Shown: piece after piece, positions 1 to 7,676 of the stretch
Position numbering within the stretch: position 1 is the stretch's first letter
How the letters are laid out: each line of letters begins with the position of its first letter
Origin: Weissella sagaensis
GTDB lineage: Bacteria; Bacillota; Bacilli; Lactobacillales; Lactobacillaceae
Direction of reading: 5' to 3'
Length of the DNA: 64,000 nucleotides
Assembly: GCF_005405285.1 (NCBI RefSeq)
Contig: NZ_BJDT01000002.1
Location: 124,001-188,000 of the forward strand
Position numbers and translations under genes: made by a program
Notes under the pieces: model-generated
The model's database searches: none
Seen by the model: the letters and a program-made list of their open reading frames with translations, nothing else
What the model was told of the DNA's origin: nothing

Positions 1-93
1 GTCTTTAATAATTTTATTGTACAGTTTTTTACCTTAATCTTCAATCCATTATTATCGACCAAACTATCTAATAAGACCCCAAAGCACTTACGA

Positions 94-1473
94 TTAGTTA
101 AACTTATTAAACAAAGGTGTCCGTTGCCAAAAATCTTTTTTAATTGTTTGGCGTGCACGTCCGATGCCCATTGCATGCATTGGAATGTCATCTGTAATAA
201 TTGAGCCGGCTGCCACAAATGATTCAGTCGCAATTTCAACCGGACTAATAATTTTTGAACCAGAACCAATAAATGCGCGATCACCAACATTTGAGTGCCA
301 CTTATTTTTACCATCATAATTAACAAAAACCGTGCCAGCGCCAATATTAACATCTTTACCGACCGTCGCATCCCCAAGGTATGACAAATGCCCCATCTTT
401 GAACGCTCACCCAAAACGGCCTTCTTTACTTCAACGAAGTTACCGGCATGTGCTTGACGAGCTAAATAAGCAGCTGGACGCAAATGTGCATACGGACCAA
501 CAGTTGCATCTTCACGAACCTCGGCTTCTTCCAAATGACTGCTATCAATTTGGGCACCATCAGCAACAATCGAATCAATAATCTTGGTGCCAGACGTTAA
601 CACAACACCCTGACCAATTTTTGTTTTTCCCTTTAAGTAAACATTTGGTTCAATCAATGTATCACGTCCAATTTCCACATCGACGTCAATATATGTATTC
701 ATTGGATCAATCAGTGTTACACCCGCACGCATATGCGCTTCATTAACTCGTTGACGCATAATTTCATTTGCCTTCGCTAATGCAACTCGGTCATTAACAC
801 CCATCGATTCACCAAAATCACTAATTTGGAAAGCCCCAACAGTATGCCCTGATTCACGTAAAATTTCTAACGTATCTGGTAGATAATACTCACCTTGCGC
901 ATTATCATTATTGACATGCTGCAAGCTTTCAAAGAGTAGTTGGTTATCAAATACATAAACACCAGTATTGATTTCATCAACTTTCTTTTCATCATCATCG
1001 GCATCTTTTTGTTCAACAATCCGCAAGACATTGCCTTGTTCATCACGAATAATTCGACCATACCCTGTTGGGTCAGGTGCTTTAGCAGTCAAAACAGTGA
1101 CAGCATTATTTGATTGTTCATGATAACTATACAATTCTTCATACGTTGTTGTTGTAAACATTGGTGCATCACCAGATGCAATCAAGGTCATGCCTTTTTT
1201 ATCAGCTAATAACGGGGCTGCCATTTTAATCGCATGTCCTGTTCCGAGTTGTTCTGCTTGTACAGCAAATTCAGAAGTTTCTTTTAGAACCTCCTCTACT
1301 TGTTGTGCACCATTACCAACTACCGTAACAATTTTGCCAACATTAGCACGCTTTACTGTGTCAACTACCAACTGTACCATCGGTTTTCCACCGACTTCAT
1401 GTAAAACTTTTGGTCGGGTTGACTTCATTCGCGTACCTTTTCCAGCTGCCAAAACAATGACAAATCTCTCCAT
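94..1473 (-). CDS. glmU: Bifunctional GlmU: GlcNAc-1-P uridyltransferase / GlcN-1-P acetyltransferase
   Basis: Makes UDP-N-acetylglucosamine for peptidoglycan and teichoic acid synthesis in the cytoplasm by acetylating glucosamine-1-phosphate and then transferring UMP. The N-terminal half has the nucleotidyltransferase signature LAAGKGTRMKS near residues 8-18; the C-terminal half is a left-handed beta-helix with hexapeptide repeats and the HAGNFVEVKK and GAGTVFVNYDG acetyltransferase motifs. I start it at ATG 1473, not at the in-frame GTG 1482, because that GTG lies inside the AAGGGTGGG ribosome site. It follows purR by 13 bases, so the two are probably co-transcribed. The length of 459 residues is normal for the family. 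Confidence 0.97.
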   Translation of the reverse strand: MERFVIVLAAGKGTRMKSTRPKVLHEVGGKPMVQLVVDTVKRANVGKIVTVVGNGAQQVEEVLKETSEFAVQAEQLGTGHAIKMAAPLLADKKGMTLIASGDAPMFTTTTYEELYSYHEQSNNAVTVLTAKAPDPTGYGRIIRDEQGNVLRIVEQKDADDDEKKVDEINTGVYVFDNQLLFESLQHVNNDNAQGEYYLPDTLEILRESGHTVGAFQISDFGESMGVNDRVALAKANEIMRQRVNEAHMRAGVTLIDPMNTYIDVDVEIGRDTLIEPNVYLKGKTKIGQGVVLTSGTKIIDSIVADGAQIDSSHLEEAEVREDATVGPYAHLRPAAYLARQAHAGNFVEVKKAVLGERSKMGHLSYLGDATVGKDVNIGAGTVFVNYDGKNKWHSNVGDRAFIGSGSKIISPVEIATESFVAAGSIITDDIPMHAMGIGRARQTIKKDFWQRTPLFNKFN

Positions 1474-1486
1474 GATTCCCACCCTT

Positions 1487-2341
1487 TTATTTAACTTTAT
1501 TTTCTAAATTCTCTTCAAAATTAGCATAAATTTCATCTGCATAATTACCTGCAGTAACACTAATAATGCCATCATCCTTATTCGTATCAACATGGATCAA
1601 TGATGTATAATCATCAATCACACGGTGTGCCACGCGACCTTCAGCAACCACAGCCGCACCAACAACTTGGCCTTCAAATTCTTTAACTAGCGAAGCCATA
1701 CCACGAATTGTACCGCCGGCCTTCATAAAATCATCCACAATTAACACACGTGAACCCATAGGTAATGAACGTCGTGATAATTCCAGCTTTTCTAAACGTT
1801 GTGATTGACCAGTTACATAGTTAACCGACATTGTAGGTCCTTCAGTGACTTTTGTGTCATTACGGACAATAACAAAAGGCACATTTAGTTGCGCTGCAAC
1901 TGCTTGTGCAACAGGTACACCCTTTGTTGCAGCAGTCATAACTGCATCAATTGGCTCACGCAAGTATTGCGTTGCAATCAAGCGCCCGATTCGCTGCAAA
2001 AACCATGGTTGACCTAAAATATCTGATAGATAGACATAGCCCCCAGGCAATACCCGAGTTTCATCGTCGATTGCATTAACTAATGAAGCCACAAAATCTT
2101 TGGCATCAGCTTGCGTCATATAAGGTGTAAAACGAGCCCCGCCAGCAGCGCCTGGAATTGTCTCCAATAAACCAATGCCGCGCTCTTGGAAAGTACGCTT
2201 TAAAATTGTTAAATCTTCTGAAATGGAAGATTTAGCACTTTCATATTCTTCTGAAAAATGTGTTAGTGATACTAATGTACGTGGTCGTTCTAATAAATAA
2301 CGAGTCATATCTACTAGACGATCGCTTCGGCGTGTTTTCAT
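1487..2341 (-). CDS. purR: Purine operon regulator PurR
   Basis: PRPP-responsive transcription factor of the Bacillus/Lactococcus PurR family controlling purine genes. The N-terminal winged helix spans about residues 1-75 (MKTRRSDRLVDMTRYLL start). The C-terminal phosphoribosyltransferase-like domain carries the PRPP loop VLIVDDFMKAGGT at residues 199-211. The length of 284 residues is typical. It is the first gene of a purR-glmU unit. PurBox-like CGAAC sequences lie just upstream, so autoregulation is plausible; PurR acts as an activator in Lactococcus and a repressor in Bacillus, and the sequence does not say which applies here. Confidence 0.96.
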   Translation of the reverse strand: MKTRRSDRLVDMTRYLLERPRTLVSLTHFSEEYESAKSSISEDLTILKRTFQERGIGLLETIPGAAGGARFTPYMTQADAKDFVASLVNAIDDETRVLPGGYVYLSDILGQPWFLQRIGRLIATQYLREPIDAVMTAATKGVPVAQAVAAQLNVPFVIVRNDTKVTEGPTMSVNYVTGQSQRLEKLELSRRSLPMGSRVLIVDDFMKAGGTIRGMASLVKEFEGQVVGAAVVAEGRVAHRVIDDYTSLIHVDTNKDDGIISVTAGNYADEIYANFEENLENKVK

Positions 2342-2354
2342 AATTTTATAACCT

Positions 2355-2396
2355 CGAACGTTCGGTAATTTTTAATTTAATACTGGCATTATAACA
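2355..2396 (-). promoter_or_regulatory. purR promoter with PurBox-like site
   Basis: An extended -10 element TGTTATAAT reads on the minus strand at 2396-2388. Downstream of it, between start site and start codon, is the palindrome CGAACGTTCG (2355-2364). Read on the minus strand as ATTACCGAACGTT it matches the PurBox consensus AWWWCCGAACWWT at 12 of 13 positions. A related sequence CGGACGTTCG lies at 2476-2485. Confidence 0.6.
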
Positions 2397-2496
2397 CATT
2401 TGTTCATCTTAAGTTTTAAAAATGACAGCAAACACGAATTCAGCAACTATTTTAAACTTCGAAACCCGCTTTTATCGGACGTTCGTTTTTTGATTT

Positions 2497-2967
2497 TTAT
2501 TGCCAGGCAATATGTTGTTCCACCCCGTTAACAATCGTATGCAGTGCCAGTTCATTAATATTTGCATCATCAAATACTGGCAACATTTCCGCAAATGTAT
2601 TTGGCAAATGATACTGACCATGTAATAATTTTTCACGTGTTGTCCAAAAAATGTCACCTTCACGACTCGCATGAATTTCGCCAGTATAAGAGGTCGCTTT
2701 ATACAAAAACACAATGTAACGTGCCCCGTTCGCCAATGGCCATTCTTTAATGCCCTTCAATTGTGGCTCTACAATGGTCAGACCCGTTTCTTCATAAGCT
2801 TCGCGGTAAACTGATTGTGTCACCGTTTCTCCTACTTCAATATGTCCACCAGGAAACGTCACGCCTGCCCAATTGGGATTTTGTCGATTTTCAACTAAAA
2901 TCTCTTGCGTTACAGGATTTTCAATCATAATCATATTTGTTAATTCAATTTCCGTATATCTAGCCAT
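2497..2967 (-). CDS. NUDIX hydrolase, probable 8-oxo-dGTP diphosphatase
   Basis: A pyrophosphohydrolase of the NUDIX fold, 156 residues. The NUDIX box at residues 41-63 (GHIEVGE...REAYEETGL) fits G-x5-E-x7-RE-U-x-EE-x-GU completely. MutT/YtkD-like sanitation of oxidised nucleotides is the usual assignment, but substrate specificity cannot be read from the box. I chose ATG 2967, preceded by GAGAAAGG, instead of the longer frame opening at 3006; the longer start would lie inside the zwf terminator hairpin. The gene lies between zwf and purR and is probably transcribed alone. Confidence 0.85.
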   Translation of the reverse strand: MARYTEIELTNMIMIENPVTQEILVENRQNPNWAGVTFPGGHIEVGETVTQSVYREAYEETGLTIVEPQLKGIKEWPLANGARYIVFLYKATSYTGEIHASREGDIFWTTREKLLHGQYHLPNTFAEMLPVFDDANINELALHTIVNGVEQHIAWQ

Positions 2968-2989
2968 ACCAATGCCTTTCTCATTAACA

Positions 2990-3045
2990 AAAATAAACCT
3001 TCGCAATTTACCAGCAAGCTAGCATGTATCACGAAGGTTTATTTT
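2990..3045 (-). terminator. Intrinsic terminator of zwf
   Basis: Perfect 14-bp inverted repeat, AAAATAAACCTTCG at 2990-3003 and its complement at 3032-3045, with a 28-base loop. On the minus strand it ends in a T-rich tract directly after zwf. Confidence 0.75.
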
Positions 3046-3073
3046 GTTTATCAATTTTATAATTATTTAAATA

Positions 3074-4540
3074 TTAACCTTTAAAGACCCATTCATTATC
3101 ATCTTTAGCTAATAACTCATCAGATGCAGCTGGACCCATTGAACCTGAAACATAATTAGGGAATTGTTCCTTCTTCGCATCCCAAGCAGCTTGAATAGCG
3201 TCAACAAAACGCCATGCAGTACCAACACCATTCCAATCAGCGAAGTTTGAACCATCACCATTCATAGCATCATGGATCATTCGTTCATAAGGCTCTGGTG
3301 TAACGGCCTTATCTTCGTCTGATACTTGCCATGCCAAATCAATTGTACGTGTATCAAAGGCTGACTTAATATCCTTGGCGTTAATCTTAAATTCAATACC
3401 ACCCTTAGGATCAATCAAAATTGATAGCACCGGATTTGCTAATGAAATATCATCACCAAAGATATTCAAACCCTTCTTAAAGACAACATCAACACGCGTT
3501 GACTTGGCAGCTAAACGCTTTCCTGAACGAATGTAGAAAGGTACACCTTCCCAACGTGGCATATCAAATTGCAATTTTCCTGCCACAAACGTATTATTTT
3601 GTGAATCAGCAGGAACATCCATTTCATCCAAGTATTTCTTTTGAGATCCATCAGCAGATTCACCGTATTGTCCACGAACGAAGTTTTGTGCAACTTCTTC
3701 AGCTGAATTATAAATCTTCAAAGAATCAAATGCTGCGTTCTTGGCAGCACGAATTTCCTTATCAGTAAATGATGCTGGCTTTTCCATTGCTAACCAACCG
3801 ATTACTTGCATCGTGTGGTTTTGAATCATATCACGTAAAGCACCAGCTGTATCGTAATATCCAGCACGTTCTTCTACACCCAAGACTTCTGACAACGTTA
3901 CTTGAATGTTTTCGATGTAGTCTTTATTCCAAGCTGCATCAAATAATGGATTACCAAAACGAACAGCTGCAATATTTTGAACCATTTCCTTACCTAAGTA
4001 GTGGTCAATACGATAAATTTGATTTTCATCAAAAGCTTCTGATAATTCATTTTGCAATTTTTCAGCAGTTTCATATGATGAACCGAATGGCTTTTCAATC
4101 ATCAAACGGTTGAATTCACCATTTTTAGTAATTAAACCTTCTGAATTCAAATATTGCGCTACAGTACCAAAGAAGCGAGGCGCAACTGACATATAAAAAA
4201 TACGGTTACCCTTCAAATCATATTGCGCGTCTAACTTATTATTCAAAGCAAGCATATCAGCATAACCAGACTGGTCAGTGATATCTTGTTGAATATAGTA
4301 AAAGTGTTCAATAAATGCTTCGGCGTTTGCCTTATCTTCCGTAAAATCAGCAATAGATGTACGAACAACTTCACGGAATTCATCATTCGTCATATCTTGA
4401 CGAGCAGTTCCAATAATTGCAAAATGCTCTTGCAAAAATCCCTTCTTAAAAAGGTTGTAAGTAGATGGATATAGCTTACGCTTAGCTAAATCTCCTGTTC
4501 CACCAAAAAACGTCAACAATGTTGTAATTTCTTTAGGCAC
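3074..4540 (-). CDS. zwf: Glucose-6-phosphate 1-dehydrogenase
   Basis: Oxidises glucose-6-phosphate to 6-phosphogluconolactone, the first step of the oxidative pentose phosphate/phosphoketolase route, forming NAD(P)H. The sequence closely resembles the Leuconostoc mesenteroides enzyme: coenzyme loop FFGGTGDLAKRK at residues 11-22, catalytic and substrate motif RIDHYLGK at 177-184, and terminal WVFKG. The start is taken as GTG 4540, with AAAGGAG eight bases upstream. This gives 488 residues, close to the family length; the frame to 4609 would add 23 unrelated residues. The partner gene gnd lies at 18.4-19.8 kb. Confidence 0.97.
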   Translation of the reverse strand: MPKEITTLLTFFGGTGDLAKRKLYPSTYNLFKKGFLQEHFAIIGTARQDMTNDEFREVVRTSIADFTEDKANAEAFIEHFYYIQQDITDQSGYADMLALNNKLDAQYDLKGNRIFYMSVAPRFFGTVAQYLNSEGLITKNGEFNRLMIEKPFGSSYETAEKLQNELSEAFDENQIYRIDHYLGKEMVQNIAAVRFGNPLFDAAWNKDYIENIQVTLSEVLGVEERAGYYDTAGALRDMIQNHTMQVIGWLAMEKPASFTDKEIRAAKNAAFDSLKIYNSAEEVAQNFVRGQYGESADGSQKKYLDEMDVPADSQNNTFVAGKLQFDMPRWEGVPFYIRSGKRLAAKSTRVDVVFKKGLNIFGDDISLANPVLSILIDPKGGIEFKINAKDIKSAFDTRTIDLAWQVSDEDKAVTPEPYERMIHDAMNGDGSNFADWNGVGTAWRFVDAIQAAWDAKKEQFPNYVSGSMGPAASDELLAKDDNEWVFKG

Positions 4541-4665
4541 GATGGATGCTCCTTTGCTAGTTAGTTCATTAAAATGGTCGTTTAATAAGTTCGTTACTAT
4601 ATTCACCATTTAATTATAAACTTTTTATCATCTTTTTTCTATCATAATGTGAAACGCTTACTTAT

Positions 4666-6177
4666 TTAAATTTCTCCAAAATATTGGGTCGCTTTAATCG
4701 CTGATTGCCAGCCCTTGTGCAAACGTTGTCTTTGTTCTTTTGGTAACTGTGGCTCAAAATGCCGACCTGCTTGTACATATTGCTCTAAGTCTGACAAATC
4801 ACGCCAATAACCAACTGCTAATCCTGCAAGAAAGGCCGCTCCCATTGGGGTTGCGTCTTCATCTAATGAACGTTCAATTGCAACATGAGCAATATCAGCC
4901 TGGAATTGCATCAAATATGGATTACGTGATACAGAACCATCCGCCTTCATTGTTGCTAACGTATAACCCGAGTCCTTTTTCATAATATCTAAGATATCCG
5001 CTGTTTGATACGCGATTGATTGCAACGTTGCCTTAACAAAATCAGCCTTATTAGTCCCTCTAGTCATACCAAATACAGTTCCTTGTACATGTGGGTCCCA
5101 ATATGGTGCACCCAAACCATTAAAAGCAGGGACAACGTAAACTTCGTTATGATTTTTAGAATCTTCGGCTAACATCCATGCGTCTAATTGTGTATCAATC
5201 ATATCTAGTCGCTCATGCAACCACTGAATAGCAGTTCCTGCTGAAAAAATAGATCCTTCTAAAGCATAAACTGGTTGATCTTCAACTTGATAAGCAATCG
5301 TTGTTACCAAACGATTATTTGAAACAACTGGCTGTTCACCAGTATTCATAATCATAAATGCTCCTGCACCATAAGTGTTTTTAACCATCCCTTTTTCCAA
5401 GGCTAACTGACCCACCATTGAGGCATTTTGATCACCAATCACACTAGCAATTGGTACACGGCCACCAAAAAATGTCATTGGGCTGGTATGACCGATGACT
5501 TCACTACTTTTATGCACTTGTGGCAACATTGCTGCTGGAATATTGAATAATGCTAATAACTCTTCATCCCATTTTTGTGTATGAATGTTGTACAACATTG
5601 TTCGAGCTGCATTAGTTGCATCCGTTGCATGCACTGCACCATCTGTTAATTGCCATGTTAACCAGGTATCTACCGTTCCAAACAACAAATCACCACGTTG
5701 CGCTGCAGCTTGTGCATCAGGTACATTATCTAGCATCCAACGAATTTTAGTAGCTGAAAAATAGGCACTAATTGGTAATCCTGTTTTTTGGCGGATTAAT
5801 TCTGTTTTTTGTTCATCATCTGCAATTTTTTGTGCAATTGCTTGTGATTGTGTTGACGACCAACTAATAGCATTATAAATCGGTTGACCAGTATGACGAT
5901 TCCATACAATGGCCGTCTCACGCTGATTTGCAATGCCTAACGCTTTGATTTCGTCACCACGAATACCTGCATTAATCAATGCATCTGCGATGGCAGTTTG
6001 CGTTGCATGCCAAATATCCAAAGGTTGTTGTTCTAACCAACCTGGTTGTGGTGCTATTAACGTCATTGGAATCGATGCTGATGTCACACGGCGAGCATTG
6101 TGATTAAAAACGATGGCCCGTGTCCCTGTCGTCCCTTGATCAATCGCTAAAATGTATTCTGGTTTCTTAATCGCCAT
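4666..6177 (-). CDS. glpK: Glycerol kinase-like FGGY carbohydrate kinase
   Basis: Predicted to phosphorylate glycerol to glycerol-3-phosphate with ATP. FGGY features are clear: IDQGTTGTRA at residues 12-21, glycerol-contact RET at 86-88, SAYFSATK, the GDQ aspartate at 249, and LGAPYWDP near the C-terminus. Two positions are unusual. The canonical WQ(D/C)RRT segment reads WSSTQS from residue 106. The HPr-phosphorylated histidine of low-GC Gram-positive GlpK (YHFYG/YHFFG) is replaced by Thr235 in PMTFFGG. Length is 503 residues. No glpF or glpO is adjacent. Glycerol remains the best guess, with some doubt about specificity. Confidence 0.82.
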   Translation of the reverse strand: MAIKKPEYILAIDQGTTGTRAIVFNHNARRVTSASIPMTLIAPQPGWLEQQPLDIWHATQTAIADALINAGIRGDEIKALGIANQRETAIVWNRHTGQPIYNAISWSSTQSQAIAQKIADDEQKTELIRQKTGLPISAYFSATKIRWMLDNVPDAQAAAQRGDLLFGTVDTWLTWQLTDGAVHATDATNAARTMLYNIHTQKWDEELLALFNIPAAMLPQVHKSSEVIGHTSPMTFFGGRVPIASVIGDQNASMVGQLALEKGMVKNTYGAGAFMIMNTGEQPVVSNNRLVTTIAYQVEDQPVYALEGSIFSAGTAIQWLHERLDMIDTQLDAWMLAEDSKNHNEVYVVPAFNGLGAPYWDPHVQGTVFGMTRGTNKADFVKATLQSIAYQTADILDIMKKDSGYTLATMKADGSVSRNPYLMQFQADIAHVAIERSLDEDATPMGAAFLAGLAVGYWRDLSDLEQYVQAGRHFEPQLPKEQRQRLHKGWQSAIKATQYFGEI

Positions 6178-6225
6178 CTTCTATTCCCCAATAATTCTAT
6201 ATAAATTTGAAACTTATCTTTTTTA

Positions 6226-6254
6226 AGTATACCAACTCCTTTGATTTATGCTAA
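6226..6254 (-). promoter_or_regulatory. glpK promoter
   Basis: On the minus strand, extended -10 TGGTATACT (TATACT at 6231-6226) and a weak -35 TTAGCA at 6254-6249 with a 17-base spacer, about 50 bases upstream of the glpK start. No cre site was seen here. Confidence 0.5.
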
Positions 6255-6280
6255 ACTTTTCTCGTTAATAAAAACGGACA

Positions 6281-6334
6281 AACACATTAAAAATGTGTTC
6301 GATGCCAGATATAATTTAAATGATATCTGGCATC
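6281..6334 (+). promoter_or_regulatory. Two adjacent hairpins in the MFS gene upstream region
   Basis: AACACATT/AATGTGTT (6281-6288 and 6292-6299) and GATGCCAGATAT/ATATCTGGCATC (6301-6312 and 6323-6334) are perfect inverted repeats of 8 and 12 bp. They lie between the divergent glpK and MFS genes, about 40 bases before the MFS start. Only a short A/T tract follows, so this could be an operator, a leader structure or a weak attenuator. Confidence 0.5.
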
Positions 6335-6375
6335 AAATTTTAGTTTAAATAAAACTACATCATCATGGAGGATTT

Positions 6376-7575
6376 ATGATAAGTCAGTCGTCACAAGACG
6401 GCGATGTGCTCAGATCACAGCACGTCGAAATTAACGCTATTGTTCTTTATATCACAACTTTTTTCCAATCAACTGGCGCATCATTAATTTGGCCAATAAC
6501 AACTTTATATATGCATAATGTCTTACATAAAAATATGACAATATCAGGTAGTGTTGTCATGGGGCTTTCTGCTGCAATGATGCTTGGCAATTGGTTTGGT
6601 GGCAAACTTTTTGATCATTGGAATCCGTTTAAAGCCCTCGTCATTTCAGTTGGCCTAGCTTTAACCACACTGTTATGCTTAACTTTTTGGAATGGTTGGC
6701 CAGTATTTGCTATTTTTTTATTACTATTAGGTTTTTCAGATGGCTTAATTTATACATTATTAAATTCTTACGCCACAACAATTCAAAAAATTGATACACG
6801 TAAAGTTTTTAATTTACAATATTTATTTATGAATGTTGGTGTTGTTGCTGGTACTGCTATTGTTGGCTTTTTATTCGACCATGGTGTTCAATTGGTCTTT
6901 GGTAGTGCTGCCATCATGTATGGTATCTTTTTTATCCTGGTTTGCTACTATTTCAACGTCAAAGGTCTTGCTAAGCAAAGCGCTCGTGCTACCGCTAGGG
7001 CTTCTAAAAGCAACTTTAAAACCCCCGTTGTTATTTATGCCATTTTAGGATTAGCTTTTTCATTTTATATGGCATACATCCTCTGGGAAACTGTTATTGC
7101 GACTCACATGACTGATTTAGGCATGACGACCAAAGATTATTCATTCTTATGGACGCTAAACGGTATCGTCATTATATTTGGTCAAGGCTTGCTGGATCGT
7201 TTTATCGAACGTTTACCTGTACGTTGGACCGTATTAGTTGGTTCAACCTTATTTGCCGGCTCATTCTTAGTTTTGATTCAAGCGACAACTTATTCAATGT
7301 TTATTGTTAGTTTCTTGATTCTGACGATTGGTGAAATTTTAGCTAGTCCTCAAATTCCTGCTTGGGTAGATGATGTTAGTGATCCAAATGCTAAAGGACA
7401 TGCCCAAGGATTATTAACCATGTTTGTATCCTTAGGACGCGCAATCGGACCATTATACGGTGGCTTATTAATTGACAGTGGTTCGTATAAATTACTATTT
7501 ACGTCAGTCTTTATTATAATGTTGTTCTTCATCATATTAACTTGGTTACTCAGTAACTTACATAAAAGAGCATAA
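6376..7575 (+). CDS. Major facilitator superfamily transporter
   Basis: A 399-residue polytopic membrane protein with about 12 hydrophobic segments, an MFS-type cytoplasmic loop after TM2-3 (GNWFGGKLFDHWNP) and a charged central loop around residues 195-215. It resembles the YttB/multidrug-efflux branch of MFS; the substrate is unknown. The ribosome site GGAGG ends four bases before ATG 6376. The gene is monocistronic, between the hairpins at 6281-6334 and the terminator at 7621-7667. Confidence 0.85.
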   Translation: MISQSSQDGDVLRSQHVEINAIVLYITTFFQSTGASLIWPITTLYMHNVLHKNMTISGSVVMGLSAAMMLGNWFGGKLFDHWNPFKALVISVGLALTTLLCLTFWNGWPVFAIFLLLLGFSDGLIYTLLNSYATTIQKIDTRKVFNLQYLFMNVGVVAGTAIVGFLFDHGVQLVFGSAAIMYGIFFILVCYYFNVKGLAKQSARATARASKSNFKTPVVIYAILGLAFSFYMAYILWETVIATHMTDLGMTTKDYSFLWTLNGIVIIFGQGLLDRFIERLPVRWTVLVGSTLFAGSFLVLIQATTYSMFIVSFLILTIGEILASPQIPAWVDDVSDPNAKGHAQGLLTMFVSLGRAIGPLYGGLLIDSGSYKLLFTSVFIIMLFFIILTWLLSNLHKRA

Positions 7576-7620
7576 ATTATCAGACTGCTTCTGCTAAATT
7601 TAGGGCTGATATAACATTAA

Positions 7621-7667
7621 AAATCCTGATAGCTATTGATTTCATATATCAATAGCTATCAGGATTT
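7621..7667. terminator. Bidirectional terminator between MFS gene and addA
   Basis: Perfect 20-bp stem (7621-7640 with 7648-7667) and a 7-base loop, flanked by A-rich sequence on the left and CTTTTT on the right, so it can end both convergent transcripts. Confidence 0.9.
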
Positions 7668-7676
7668 CTTTTTATA

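Noticed and set aside
1-93. Gene or RNA at the left edge
   Set aside because: No frame with support; only the AT-rich region after glmU is visible.
4640-4662. cre site next to zwf/glpK (TGTGAAACGCTTACTT)
   Set aside because: The spacing between TG and CG is one base off the consensus, so it is not called.
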